32,335 nt of DNA from Candidatus Mediterraneibacter norfolkensis (GTDB taxonomy: Bacteria; Bacillota; Clostridia; Lachnospirales; Lachnospiraceae). Positions within the stretch are counted from its first letter, which is position 1. Each line of letters begins with the position of its first letter. The stretch is taken from assembly GCA_019120615.1 (NCBI GenBank), contig DWUT01000145.1, positions 1 through 32,335 on the forward strand, given 5' to 3'. The notes beneath the pieces were generated by a model. The model saw nothing but the letters and a program-made list of their open reading frames with translations. It made no database searches and had not been told where the DNA came from. Shown here piece by piece: positions 1 to 8,524 of the stretch. The position numbers were made by a program, and so were the translations under genes.

Positions 1-109
1 TTGTTGGAGTTTCTTATTTTAACTAGCACAACAGGTTAATTTAATACATAAGTAGCAGTGCTCTGTTTAACAGTGTCACATTTACGTAACATGCACATAC
101 ACAATCTCC

Positions 110-1111
110 CTATTCATTCCCGGTGTACAGCCTGTAAATTTCCGGAGCCACAACCTTCTGTATCTCTTCATACACCGGCTCACTCGTCCGGATCATCTCC
201 TCCCGCACAGAATCGTCCAGCGTGATGATCTCAGTCCCGCTGTCCCGGATAGTCTGGATCCTGTCATCGATCCTCTCATCGGACTGCTCTCTCGCATATT
301 CCTTTGCGATCTCCTCCGCTTTGATCAGGATCTGCTGGTCTTCCTCCGGAAGATCTTTAAAGAAATCCTCGCTCACCACAAGAGAGATAAGGTGAGGCAC
401 ATGATTCGTCTCAACGATATAGTCCTGCTGCTCATAGAGGCGGTTGGACACGATAACTTCATAAGGATTCTCCTGAGCGTCAATGGTATGCTGCTGAAGT
501 CCGATATAGACTTCGCTGAAGTTCATCGGCGTCGGATTTGCCCCCAGCTGCTGCCAGAAAGCGAGCTGATAGGCATCTTCCATGGTCCGGATCTTCTGTC
601 CTTCAAAGTCAGAGAACTCCCTGACAGCCTTGTTCGTGGACATGACGCGGAACCCCTGATCCGCATATCCCAGGAGTTCAAATCCAGATTCCCGGTAAGA
701 CTCCTGCATCTTTTCCAGGAATTCCGGCTGATCCACTGTCTCCCTGACCGACTCGATGTCACTGAAGATACAGGGCGCGTCGAACACTGCCGTATCGTCG
801 ATAAAACTGACCTGAGGCGCTGTGTTCTGGATCACAAACGGGATATCCCCGTCATAACAGCTCTCCAGAAGTTCCCGGTCTCCGCCAAGCACACTGTTCG
901 GGTAGACCATGATCTTGATCCTTCCTTCGCTGAGGCGGTCCACTTCCTCAACGAACTTTTCCGCATAGATCTGGGTCACTGTGTCCTCCGGGCTCGCCGT
1001 TCCCAGCGGATACGCGTACCGCTGCTCTCCGTCCTTCCCGGAGGCGCATCCCGCCAGAACTCCGGCCGCGGCAAGCACCACAGCAGCCGCAAAAATATTT
1101 TTCTTTCTCAT
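110..1111 (-). CDS. dctP: TRAP transporter substrate-binding lipoprotein (DctP family)
   Basis: Extracytoplasmic solute-binding subunit of a TRAP transporter, which captures an organic anion and delivers it to the DctQM membrane pair. The 333-aa product starts with a basic, hydrophobic signal and a lipobox LAGC (Cys22), so it should be a membrane-anchored lipoprotein. The ATG at 1111 is preferred over an in-frame upstream start because AAGGAGA lies just before it and the signal peptide begins there. The body shows the DctP features SPEDTVTQIYAEKFVEEV, the FRVMSTNK and GQKIRTM region around the ligand arginine, and ENPYEVI. It is last in the dctQ-dctM-dctP order, 28 bp after dctM. Sequence gives no direct ligand assignment; its position downstream of aroD/aroE-type genes suggests a cyclitol carboxylate, a cinnamate or a related acid (inference). 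No convincing terminator is visible in the 109 bp downstream. Confidence 0.93.
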   Translation of the reverse strand: MRKKNIFAAAVVLAAAGVLAGCASGKDGEQRYAYPLGTASPEDTVTQIYAEKFVEEVDRLSEGRIKIMVYPNSVLGGDRELLESCYDGDIPFVIQNTAPQVSFIDDTAVFDAPCIFSDIESVRETVDQPEFLEKMQESYRESGFELLGYADQGFRVMSTNKAVREFSDFEGQKIRTMEDAYQLAFWQQLGANPTPMNFSEVYIGLQQHTIDAQENPYEVIVSNRLYEQQDYIVETNHVPHLISLVVSEDFFKDLPEEDQQILIKAEEIAKEYAREQSDERIDDRIQTIRDSGTEIITLDDSVREEMIRTSEPVYEEIQKVVAPEIYRLYTGNE

Positions 1112-1139
1112 AACTGTCTCCTTCCGTTTAAACCCGCCG

Positions 1140-2429
1140 TTACAGCAGCGCCAGGCTGACCGCCGGAACAAATGTGATGATCAGAAGCGCCACAAGGAAA
1201 TACAGGATCATAGGCAACGCATGTTTTGCGATCTCCATAAGGGGCACCTCCGTAAGCGAACTTGCCACAAACAGGTTGACTCCGATAGGCGGAGTGACAA
1301 ACCCGATTGCAAGGTTCACCACCATCATCACACCGAAATGGATCGGATCCATCCCGATGGACTCCACGATCGGGAGAAGGATCGGTGTCAGTATAAGAAT
1401 CGCAGGCGTCGTATCCATGACCATTCCCACGATCAGCAGGAATCCATTGATAACAAGAAGAAGGATCACAGGATTCGTAAAGTGGGCCAGGATCCATGTG
1501 CTGATCGCCTGAGGAACCTGCATCAGAGTCAGCACTCTTGAAAATGCGATCGCCGCCGCAAGGATAAACAGGATCGGAGCATAAGTGCGTATGGACTCCA
1601 CAAGGATCGCCCAGATGTCCTTCACCTTAATCGTCTTATAGACCAGCATACTGATCAACAGTGCATAGAACACGGAAATAACCGCTGCCTCTGTCGGAGA
1701 AGCGATTCCTGTGTAGATGCAGCCAAGGATGATGACCGGGCTCAGAAGAGCGAACGCGCTGTCCTTCAATACACGGAACAGTCCCCTCTCATGGAGCGCG
1801 CCGACTACCACCATCTTCTTTTCCTGGTCTTCACCGTTTTTCTTGCAGTAGTAGAATGCATAAACCATCAGGAGCCCGCCGATCAGAAGTCCCGGGATGA
1901 TGCCGGCGATAAACAGGTCGCTGACGGAAGCCCCCGAAGCGGACCCGTACATGATGAACGGGATACTGGGCGGTATGATAACTCCCAGTCCTCCTGCCAC
2001 GGCTACCAGAGCAGTGGTAAATTTCTTATCGTACCCCATCTCGATCAGGATCGGGATGGTCATGCTTCCTACTGCCGCCACAGTCGCCGGTCCGGAACCG
2101 GAGATCGCTCCGTAAAACAGACAGGTCACGACCACGGCACAGGGCATGCCCGCCGTCCTCTTCCCCATGAAATAGGCAAACACATCAAACAGTTTTCTTG
2201 AGATTCCTCCCCGGGCCATGATGATCCCGGACAGTACGAACATGGGCACCGCAAGGAGCGGGAAACTGTCAAGTCCTCCCAGCATGGATCGTATCACATA
2301 GGTCGCGCTTGCCGTAAACGACGGATCTACCGCCCCGGGAAGCACAGAAACAATCCCAAGCGAGATGGAGACCGGGATCGCGATGACCAGGCACACGACA
2401 AAAATAATAAATAAAACAACAGCCGACAT
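1140..2429 (-). CDS. dctM: TRAP transporter large permease subunit (DctM family)
   Basis: Large membrane subunit of a TRAP transporter, the ion-coupled translocation channel. The 429-aa product has about 12 hydrophobic segments and family motifs such as GVIIPPSIPFIMYG, SPTEAAVISVFYALL and GMVMDTTPAILILTPILLP. Its length matches the family. The start at 2429 is chosen over the longer frame to 2489 because AAGGAGG precedes it and because the dctQ stop (2431-2433) lies one base upstream, giving tight translational coupling. The Pro-rich loops and the DTTPA segment are typical of DctM and are seen directly. It acts in the cytoplasmic membrane with DctQ and DctP, which flank it. Confidence 0.95.
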   Translation of the reverse strand: MSAVVLFIIFVVCLVIAIPVSISLGIVSVLPGAVDPSFTASATYVIRSMLGGLDSFPLLAVPMFVLSGIIMARGGISRKLFDVFAYFMGKRTAGMPCAVVVTCLFYGAISGSGPATVAAVGSMTIPILIEMGYDKKFTTALVAVAGGLGVIIPPSIPFIMYGSASGASVSDLFIAGIIPGLLIGGLLMVYAFYYCKKNGEDQEKKMVVVGALHERGLFRVLKDSAFALLSPVIILGCIYTGIASPTEAAVISVFYALLISMLVYKTIKVKDIWAILVESIRTYAPILFILAAAIAFSRVLTLMQVPQAISTWILAHFTNPVILLLVINGFLLIVGMVMDTTPAILILTPILLPIVESIGMDPIHFGVMMVVNLAIGFVTPPIGVNLFVASSLTEVPLMEIAKHALPMILYFLVALLIITFVPAVSLALL

Positions 2430-2430
2430 C

Positions 2431-2922
2431 TCACTCTCCTCCTTTCCGGCGCACTGAATTGAACTCCGCGATCCACCTCTGAAGTACACGGATCGCAGAA
2501 AGGATAAATCCTACCAGGGGCGCTGCCTGTACATAATACATCGGAATCCCCATAGCCGGACTTGTCTGCCCGTTTGCCACGGCGGACATCAGATATTTCC
2601 ACGCAAACGGAATCAGATAAAGGAACAGAATCAGTTCAAACGTGTGGTTTACCACCTTAAACATCGCCTTGCCCCGTTTCGGGAACAATGCGACAAACTG
2701 CTCAATCTTGATGGAAATACATTTCTTTGTACAATAGCTGACACTTAAAAATCCTGCCCAGATAAAAATATATCTGGTCAGCTCCTCGGACCAGGACAGG
2801 GAGGCGCCAAGCACATATCTGCAGAACACCTGCACTCCCATGATCAGAGCCATGGCTGCAAGTGCAGCCACCAGAAGTACCTCTTCCAGATACTCGTCTA
2901 TCCAGTTTATTGCTTTTTTCAT
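2431..2922 (-). CDS. dctQ: TRAP transporter small permease subunit (DctQ family)
   Basis: Small membrane subunit of a TRAP transporter, needed for assembly and function with DctM. The 163-aa product has four hydrophobic segments and the family signature around residues 27-60 (MGVQVFCRYVLG, WSEELTRYIFIW). The ATG at 2922 has a GGGAG site at suitable distance. It is the first of three TRAP genes and almost abuts dctM. A strong hairpin with a downstream T-run (2945-2971) separates it from the upstream GntP-family permease gene, so TRAP expression probably depends on readthrough or on a promoter inside that gene. Confidence 0.93.
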   Translation of the reverse strand: MKKAINWIDEYLEEVLLVAALAAMALIMGVQVFCRYVLGASLSWSEELTRYIFIWAGFLSVSYCTKKCISIKIEQFVALFPKRGKAMFKVVNHTFELILFLYLIPFAWKYLMSAVANGQTSPAMGIPMYYVQAAPLVGFILSAIRVLQRWIAEFNSVRRKGGE

Positions 2923-2944
2923 ATAGAATCTCCCAATAACAAAA

Positions 2945-2971
2945 GGGAGACGAAGCGGTGCATCGTCTCCC
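2945..2971 (-). terminator. Hairpin with T-run between GntP-family permease gene and dctQ
   Basis: A perfect 9-bp stem (GGGAGACGA with TCGTCTCCC) and a 9-nt loop. Read on the minus strand it is followed by TTTTGTT, as expected for an intrinsic terminator or attenuator. It sits inside an otherwise co-directional run, in only 66 bp between two genes, so partial termination is more likely than an operon end (inference). Confidence 0.7.
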
Positions 2972-2988
2972 TCTTCTGTGCTGAAAAC

Positions 2989-4293
2989 TTAATATAAGAT
3001 GATCGCTGCCACGACCGCGGCTGCCGATCCGATCATCGGCGCCAGCACGGATGTGACAAAGACATACCAGTAACTCTCCGCCAGGGAAAGGTTCATCCAG
3101 CGCAACTGCGCCACCATGCCGCCCGCATTGGGAAGAGTGTTCATCCCTGTCGCGCATGCCGGAGCAAGTCTGTGTAGCGCTCCCGGATCCGCCCCCTGGG
3201 CGATGAGTCCATCGGACAGATGCTCAAAAAACATGGCGATGGCGGAAGTTCCGCTTCCCATGATCCCCGCCAGGATATTCAGTCCGATAAACTCTGTGAT
3301 GTAAGCGTTCATGTTCAGACCCAGAACAAAATCGATCACTGCCTGGAAGCCCGGGCAGGACTGGAGCACACCGGAGAATCCAAGAATCGCAGCCGCCATG
3401 ATGGTAGCGCCGATCCCGTTATCCACACCTTTCCCGATGATCTTCTTCACACCGTCCAACTGTTTATGACAGGTCAGGACGATCACCGCAGAGCCGATGA
3501 ACAGGCTGAGAACGACCACTGCATTTGTATCCATCTCCGTAAAGTTGGAGAATATGAGCACCAGCACAACGGCCAGAACAAAGGGGATCAGAGCGATCCC
3601 GACCGATGGAAGATCATCCCTTGTGGGCTGGATCTTGATCGGTTTTGAATCGTCTACAACAGTTCCCTCTTTCACTGCGGCCTTCCTTGCCGCGTATACC
3701 ATGTAAAAATATCCTACCGCGATGGATACCGCGAACGCGATCCATCCAAGGATCGGCGCGGACCCCATAGAAGTCCCCAGATACTGTGCCGGCATGATAT
3801 TCGTGATATTGATCGCATAGGGAATCATAGCGGAGCAGGTTGCCCCAATAAATATGATTCCCGGGATCATCCGGTACGGATAACCTGCCTGCTTCATCAT
3901 GACCGTTGCAATCGGCGCCAGGACGAACAGCACCACAAATCCGGAAACGCCTACATATACGAACACGGTGCTGATTACGGTAATGGAGAGGATCACACGC
4001 TTCACTCCCAGCTTTTCCGTAATCACATTGGCAATCGCCTCCGCACATCCCGAGGATCCCATCAGTTCTCCGAACACGGCGCCGATCACCAGAACAAACA
4101 GGTTGCCCTGTATGAATCCCACATATCCTGATGCATAGGATGTCAGCGCATCCCACCACTGCATCCAGCTCGTAATGATGATGATGAATGACACCAGGAT
4201 CGTAGAAGTAAATACATCAAGCCCTTTCCAGATGACAACGATAAAGATCACCGCTGCCGCCAGAAGGCCCAACACTGATATTATAGTTTCCAT
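2989..4293 (-). CDS. GntP-family organic-anion permease
   Basis: Predicted cation-coupled permease for a sugar acid or similar small carboxylate. The 434-aa protein is nearly all hydrophobic, with about 12 segments, a length typical of GntP. Recognisable features are WKGLDVFTSTIL near the N-terminus, GAVFGELMGSSGCAEAIA, and the C-terminal GSGTSAIAMFFEHLS and CATGMNTLPNAGG loops, which resemble the GntP helix breaks. The ATG at 4293 follows GGAGAAGGCAGGA. It lies 21 bp after the alpha/beta hydrolase gene and 66 bp before dctQ. The substrate is not readable from sequence; context suggests quinate, shikimate or a related hydroxy acid. The related citrate and gluconate permease groups share this topology, so the family call is firmer than the substrate. 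Confidence 0.82.
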   Translation of the reverse strand: METIISVLGLLAAAVIFIVVIWKGLDVFTSTILVSFIIIITSWMQWWDALTSYASGYVGFIQGNLFVLVIGAVFGELMGSSGCAEAIANVITEKLGVKRVILSITVISTVFVYVGVSGFVVLFVLAPIATVMMKQAGYPYRMIPGIIFIGATCSAMIPYAINITNIMPAQYLGTSMGSAPILGWIAFAVSIAVGYFYMVYAARKAAVKEGTVVDDSKPIKIQPTRDDLPSVGIALIPFVLAVVLVLIFSNFTEMDTNAVVVLSLFIGSAVIVLTCHKQLDGVKKIIGKGVDNGIGATIMAAAILGFSGVLQSCPGFQAVIDFVLGLNMNAYITEFIGLNILAGIMGSGTSAIAMFFEHLSDGLIAQGADPGALHRLAPACATGMNTLPNAGGMVAQLRWMNLSLAESYWYVFVTSVLAPMIGSAAAVVAAIILY

Positions 4294-4314
4294 TCCTGCC
4301 TTCTCCGTCTCTTT

Positions 4315-5295
4315 CTATTCTTCCCCGACGATGCAGATCTCACGGAATTCTTTCCTGTAAGGGTTCTTTCCGTCATAGAAGACTTTGTCGATAAAATCGA
4401 TGCATCTTCTTATGTTGTCATCTGCCTTGATCCTCTGCGATCCGTGAGGCTCCCCCTCGAAGAGTTCGAGCTGCACCCGGTCTTCCCCGCATACCACCTT
4501 CACCTTTTCATACATATAGATGGACTGATGATGGTCGATGATCAGGTCATCTGTCCCGTGCTCCAGGAGCATGGGCGGGCAGTCTTCCGTCACTTGGCAG
4601 ATCGGACTGACCTTGCAGGTCCGTTCCGGATACTGGATCGGGTTGTAGCCCAGGAGCATGGTAAACAGTGAGGAAGTTCCCACACCGTCACCTGGCATCA
4701 TTCCCTTGCCCGCGCCTGTCCGGGTACGGATGTCCTCGATATCCACACCGAACTGTTCCGCCGAGCAGAGTTCGCTGATGGTGTACCATGCCAGAGCACA
4801 CTGCACCTTTGAGGACGCCTTCAGTCCGACGGAAAGGTCATCATATTCCTCCCTGTCCCCGGTCACTGCCAGAAGCTGGGTGACTGTCCCGCCTGCGGAG
4901 TTGCCCCACACCGCGAAACGTTCGGGATCCAGGTTCAGTTTTTCCGCATTAGCACGCAGATATCTTATCGCCGCTTTCCCGTCGATCAGCTGTGCCGGCC
5001 ACAGAGCCTCCTGCACCAGACGGTACTCCACCGTAGCCACCGCATATCCCTGTGTGACAGGCTGGCACATTGATTTGATGTAATGGCTACGTTTATGTCC
5101 CATGGCAAATGCTCCGCCGTGGAATACAATGACCAGCGGGAACGGCCCTTCCCCCTCGTCCGGATACATGATATCCAGGATCTGGTTTTCTGACTGGTCT
5201 GCATACTTAAGATCCAGTTCCACATGTCTGAACTGTGACATATCCATTTCCGGCTCAGATGCCAGAAACTGTTCTCTGTTGTTAAAACCTGCCAT
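4315..5295 (-). CDS. Alpha/beta hydrolase, feruloyl-esterase-like (BD-FAE / Abhydrolase_3 type)
   Basis: Serine ester hydrolase of 326 aa. The oxyanion-hole motif HGG (59-61) is followed by the nucleophile elbow GNSAG with Ser133. The likely acid is Asp250 in HGTDD and the base is His284 in EPHGS. There is no signal peptide, so it should be cytoplasmic. Start at 5295 follows AAAGGAGG. It lies 23 bp after aroD and 21 bp before the GntP-type permease, so it is probably in their operon. In this family the HGGAF...GNSAGG pattern is common in acyl and feruloyl esterases. With aroD and a quinate dehydrogenase-like gene alongside, a hydroxycinnamoyl-quinate or -shikimate ester is an attractive substrate (inference). 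Acetyl- or lactone-type substrates remain possible. Confidence 0.87.
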   Translation of the reverse strand: MAGFNNREQFLASEPEMDMSQFRHVELDLKYADQSENQILDIMYPDEGEGPFPLVIVFHGGAFAMGHKRSHYIKSMCQPVTQGYAVATVEYRLVQEALWPAQLIDGKAAIRYLRANAEKLNLDPERFAVWGNSAGGTVTQLLAVTGDREEYDDLSVGLKASSKVQCALAWYTISELCSAEQFGVDIEDIRTRTGAGKGMMPGDGVGTSSLFTMLLGYNPIQYPERTCKVSPICQVTEDCPPMLLEHGTDDLIIDHHQSIYMYEKVKVVCGEDRVQLELFEGEPHGSQRIKADDNIRRCIDFIDKVFYDGKNPYRKEFREICIVGEE

Positions 5296-5318
5296 TATAA
5301 GCCTCCTTTCGGGTCATA

Positions 5319-6080
5319 TCAGAGACTCTTGTGAAGGAGTCCCAGGACTGTCTGAAGATCCTCCGCTCCCATCTGCCCCGGTGCGGAAGCCTTTCCTACT
5401 GCTCCGAATGTCAGCGCGGAGCCGAACACCTCTCCGCACAGGCGGCTGATCACGCCGGTTCCAGACATGGACATGGTAATGATCGGGCGGTCCGCATACT
5501 CTGTCGCCATCTCCTCTGTCGCGCACAGAAGTGTCAGGACATCCTTCTTGCTCTGCGGCATTACCGCGATCTTCGGGATATCCGCTCCCAGATCCTGCAT
5601 CTTGCGGAGTCGGGATACGATCTCATCCTTTTCCGGAGTCTTGTGGAAATCATGGTTGGAAGCAACTACTTTCACACCGCACTCATGAGCTGTCTCAACA
5701 ACAGCTTTTACTGCATCGTCCCCTGTGAAAGCCTCGATATCGACCAGATCGATCAGACCTGTCTTTGCCGCTTTCTGGTTCAGCTCAACATATGCGTCTG
5801 TCTCGATCGCTTTCTCTCCGCCTTCTTTGGATGTACGGAATGTAAACAGGATCGGCGTATCTCCAAGCACATCTCTGAGCGCTTTCATCGTCTCCTCTGT
5901 TTTTCCGAAGTCAAAGATATCTTCGTACCAGTCCACACGCCACTCGACCACGTCTGCAGCTGTCGTCTTTATCGTCTCCGCCGCTTTAAGGATCTCTTCT
6001 CTTGTAACTCCCACGATGGGAACACAGATCTTCGGAATACCTGTTCCGATCTCTACATTTCTTACTTTTACCGGATTCAT
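5319..6080 (-). CDS. aroD: 3-dehydroquinate dehydratase, type I
   Basis: Interconverts 3-dehydroquinate and 3-dehydroshikimate through a Schiff-base lysine. The 253-aa product matches the normal type I length. His143 (SNHDFHKTP) and Lys170 (PKIAVMPQ) fall at the same numbers as the catalytic pair of the well-studied enterobacterial enzymes. Arg213, Ser232 and Gln236 (ISRL, GKASAPGQ) match substrate-binding residues. ATG at 6080 is preferred over the frame start at 6131 because AGGAGGA precedes it and the fold begins there. It is surrounded by an MFS permease and an esterase and is near a quinate/shikimate dehydrogenase, with no aroA, aroB, aroC or aroK. A catabolic role (quinate breakdown) is therefore more likely than aromatic biosynthesis. 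Confidence 0.95.
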   Translation of the reverse strand: MNPVKVRNVEIGTGIPKICVPIVGVTREEILKAAETIKTTAADVVEWRVDWYEDIFDFGKTEETMKALRDVLGDTPILFTFRTSKEGGEKAIETDAYVELNQKAAKTGLIDLVDIEAFTGDDAVKAVVETAHECGVKVVASNHDFHKTPEKDEIVSRLRKMQDLGADIPKIAVMPQSKKDVLTLLCATEEMATEYADRPIITMSMSGTGVISRLCGEVFGSALTFGAVGKASAPGQMGAEDLQTVLGLLHKSL

Positions 6081-6178
6081 TCTTATTCTTCCTCCTGTCA
6101 GTGAATTTGATACTTTTACGCTGCAGTTCACACTGTACTCAAAGACAGCTGTAAACCGCGCCCTTTTTAACCACAGGA

Positions 6179-6227
6179 AGGCAGCGTCACGGAACGGCGT
6201 TTTCCGCGCCGCTCCGGCCTGCTGCCT
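6179..6227 (-). other. GC-rich hairpin between MFS gene and aroD
   Basis: The outer stem AGGCAGC/GCTGCCT (6179-6185 with 6221-6227) encloses a second GC-rich stem (6191-6199 with the CGCCGCTCC arm). It lies in the 164-bp gap between the MFS gene and aroD. No clear T-run follows on the minus strand, so it may be a weak terminator, an mRNA-processing or stabilising structure, or a leader element. The gap also leaves room for an internal promoter, but none is convincing. Confidence 0.5.
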
Positions 6228-6244
6228 CTTTTCAGTTCTGTTTA

Positions 6245-7432
6245 TTATTTGGATGTGTCTGCGTTTTTCAGCAGGACTCCATATCTTGCGTTGACGAACA
6301 GCGCAAGAAGGATACCGATGACAGTGATCACGATATTCATGATTATAACACCGGATGCAGTCATATTGGAAGCCGCTGTCAGGATCGTGTAGTTACAGAG
6401 ACTGGATGCGATCATAACGAGGCTGGTAAGTGTACCTTTGATCTTCGGGAACAGGTCATTCGCAACGGCTGTCGCCATCTGAAGGACACCGCCTGCTCCT
6501 GCGTAACCGATCACAAATGCTCCAACATAGCAGATCATCGGGCTCTTGATCATGTAAACGAGGGCCAGCATCACCAGTGAGATCACCGGGTAAATCACAA
6601 GGAAACGGACCTGTTTGAACTTTGTGATCAGGGCGCTTGTGACGAACAGAGCCACCAGAGTACCTGCTGAATAGTATGTCTGCATCATGGAAACATCCTC
6701 AGATGCGATGCCTGCAACTTCTGTACCGAATGTCTGCGCACAGTTCAGCCAGAGCTGGAATGTTGCGGTACATGTGAATCCGATCAGGATCAGAGCAACA
6801 CTCTCTACTGAGAAGTGAGCGCTCTTTAAGTTGCTCAGGAAGGACTCGCCTTTTCCCACGCCTTCAACCTTCGGAAGCGGAGCAAAGATAGCAAGTACAC
6901 CCAGTACTGCGATCACGATACCGCATACCAGAGGAAGCATCAGGTAAGACATAGATGTTCCGACACAGAGACCGAGGAAGAACGGAAGGAGCAGCTGTGC
7001 AACAGAGATGAACAGCTTGATTCCCATCGTTGCGATACCTGTATATTTGTAGATGATCTCTGCAACTGCCGGATATGTAGCTGTGTCAAGGAAGGAGTTC
7101 GCGATACCTCCGAGAACTGCCGCCACATATGCGATCGTCATATTCGGTGAGAATGCAATCCCCACGAAGAAGATCACGTAGGAGAAGCATCCGATCAGAA
7201 CGGAAATCCTTCTTCCGAACTTGTCAGACAGCGGGCCGGCAAACGGAAGAGAGATCAGACGCCCCAGTCCCAGCGCTGCAGCCACTGCGGTAACACCCAT
7301 TACATCACTCATGCCCCATTGCTCTGCCAGAAGTTCTTTTACAACCTGCTGACTTAAGATGGAGCATCCAATACCATGGATAAAATAATTTAAATAAAGG
7401 ATCAGTGCACTTGGTGCGTATTTTTTATTCAT
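6245..7432 (-). CDS. MFS transporter, candidate quinate/shikimate permease
   Basis: Major facilitator superfamily permease of 395 aa with about 12 membrane segments. The conserved cytoplasmic loop between helices 2 and 3 is visible as GPLSDKFGRRISV (around residues 66-78), the classical MFS motif A. Start at 7432 gives a short cytoplasmic N-terminus before the first helix. It lies directly between the shikimate/quinate dehydrogenase gene (37 bp) and aroD (164 bp), so uptake of quinate, shikimate or a related acid is the natural inference; sequence alone does not prove this. It is one of three transporter families in the same leftward run, the others being GntP and TRAP. Confidence 0.9.
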   Translation of the reverse strand: MNKKYAPSALILYLNYFIHGIGCSILSQQVVKELLAEQWGMSDVMGVTAVAAALGLGRLISLPFAGPLSDKFGRRISVLIGCFSYVIFFVGIAFSPNMTIAYVAAVLGGIANSFLDTATYPAVAEIIYKYTGIATMGIKLFISVAQLLLPFFLGLCVGTSMSYLMLPLVCGIVIAVLGVLAIFAPLPKVEGVGKGESFLSNLKSAHFSVESVALILIGFTCTATFQLWLNCAQTFGTEVAGIASEDVSMMQTYYSAGTLVALFVTSALITKFKQVRFLVIYPVISLVMLALVYMIKSPMICYVGAFVIGYAGAGGVLQMATAVANDLFPKIKGTLTSLVMIASSLCNYTILTAASNMTASGVIIMNIVITVIGILLALFVNARYGVLLKNADTSK

Positions 7433-7469
7433 GATTCTTTTTTCCCTCTCTTTTCTCTCTGTTTATCTT

Positions 7470-8348
7470 TTAGTCATATTTGATGTCGAGAACTTCTTTC
7501 ATGTGATCGATCGGCATGTGTTTGCCCGTCCACAGATAGAACGCCGCGTCGCCCTGGAAGAGCATCATTCCGAGACCGTTCATCGTCTTGCGGCATCCTG
7601 CCTCTTTGGCCATCTTAAGAAGAGCTGTCTCTCTTGGAGAATAGATCGTATCTGTCACGATCAGGTCCGGGCGGAAGAAAGATTTGTCCGGAACAACTGA
7701 CTGTCCCTCAAGGGGTTTCATGCCGACACCTGTTGCCTGTGCAAATAGGTAGCTGTCTGCGATCTCTTCTCTTAACTTCTCTTTGTCATCCAGGTCATAC
7801 AGATTTACAATACAGTCTGTATTATTGCGGATCGTCTCCACTGTCTTCTCCGCTGCTTCCCAGAATTTATCTTTGATATTAAAGATGGAGATCTCTTTCA
7901 CTCCGTCCAGAGCCGCCTGAACCTCGATTGCCTTTGCAGCGCCGCCGGCACCTGTGATCGTCATCTTCTTTCCGATCACATCAATGTCATTGTCCTTCAA
8001 GGACTGCATGTAACCGATCCCGTCTGTGATATGTCCGATCAGCTTCCCGTTGTCGTTCACAATGGTATTGACCGCACCGCACATCTGAGCTGCCGGTGAC
8101 AATTCATCCAGGTACTGTCCCACAACCGTCTTATTCGGCATGGAAACGTTTGATCCTACCATTTTCAAAGCCCGAAGCCCTTTCACAGCATCCTCAAGTG
8201 TGCTGTTGTCTACCTCGAACGCAAGGTAAGCATAGTCCAGTCCCAGTGTTGCGAACGCCTCGTTGTGCATTGCCGGTGAACTTGAATGTCTGATCGGGTA
8301 AGCCATCAGGCCGATCAGTTCTGTGTGTCCTGTGATTCTCTCTGCCAT
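7470..8348 (-). CDS. Quinate/shikimate dehydrogenase (YdiB-like, AroE superfamily)
   Basis: NAD(P)-dependent oxidoreductase interconverting 3-dehydroshikimate and shikimate and, in the YdiB branch, 3-dehydroquinate and quinate. The 292-aa protein has the substrate serines in HSSSPAMHN (21-29), catalytic Lys73 (PNKT), Asn94 (AVNT), catalytic Asp109 (ITDG) and the dinucleotide loop GAGGAA (133-138). After the second Rossmann strand the sequence is FNIKD rather than the NRT motif of strictly NADP-dependent AroE. This resembles YdiB, whose catalytic Lys71 and Asp107 are nearly at the same positions. The usual NTDG is HITDG here. The start follows AAGGAG. It is the first gene of the leftward run and is divergent from a LysR gene, a layout typical of an inducible catabolic operon. 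Confidence 0.93.
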   Translation of the reverse strand: MAERITGHTELIGLMAYPIRHSSSPAMHNEAFATLGLDYAYLAFEVDNSTLEDAVKGLRALKMVGSNVSMPNKTVVGQYLDELSPAAQMCGAVNTIVNDNGKLIGHITDGIGYMQSLKDNDIDVIGKKMTITGAGGAAKAIEVQAALDGVKEISIFNIKDKFWEAAEKTVETIRNNTDCIVNLYDLDDKEKLREEIADSYLFAQATGVGMKPLEGQSVVPDKSFFRPDLIVTDTIYSPRETALLKMAKEAGCRKTMNGLGMMLFQGDAAFYLWTGKHMPIDHMKEVLDIKYD

Positions 8349-8410
8349 GATTTTTCTCCTTTTTGATTACTATTCCTGTTTGTTAAATATCAAACAACCT
8401 CTCTGGTTTA

Positions 8411-8440
8411 ATTATACGCAATTACATATTATAGTTCCAA
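8411..8440 (-). promoter_or_regulatory. Predicted sigma-70-type promoter of the dehydrogenase/aroD run
   Basis: On the minus strand, TTGGAA (8435-8440) is separated by 18 bp from a consensus TATAAT (8411-8416). The transcript would have a leader of about 55 nt before the ATG at 8348. The LysR-type dyad at 8460-8478 sits 20 bp upstream of this -35, the usual activator position. Confidence 0.6.
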
Positions 8441-8449
8441 TATATCTTT

Positions 8450-8479
8450 TTGACATTTTTGATAGCTTAAAACTATCAT
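8450..8479 (+). promoter_or_regulatory. Predicted promoter of the first LysR gene
   Basis: Consensus TTGACA (8450-8455), 18-bp spacer, TATCAT (8474-8479). A second TATAAT lies at 8486-8491 and is an alternative -10. The LysR dyad overlaps the spacer and -10, which would fit negative autoregulation. Confidence 0.5.
8460..8478. promoter_or_regulatory. LysR-type operator (dyad with 6-bp half-sites)
   Basis: TGATAG-N7-CTATCA is a perfect inverted repeat and satisfies the T-N11-A rule for LysR-type binding sites (ATAG-N7-CTAT). It lies between two divergent genes, just upstream of the predicted dehydrogenase promoter and overlapping the regulator's own promoter. Confidence 0.65.
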
Positions 8480-8524
8480 TTGTAGTATAATACCACAAAA
8501 GATATTTTTTAAAGGAGCAGTACC

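Noticed and set aside
1-109. Terminator after the TRAP operon
   Set aside because: Only weak, short complementarity and no T-run were found; nothing convincing can be called.
392-1159. Long plus-strand open frame opposite the DctP gene
   Set aside because: Antisense shadow of a clear DctP gene; no ribosome site, no recognisable domain and a His/Arg-rich unnatural composition.
5331-6104. 257-codon plus-strand frame opposite aroD
   Set aside because: Cys/His/Arg-rich shadow of aroD, whose catalytic residues are all present on the minus strand.
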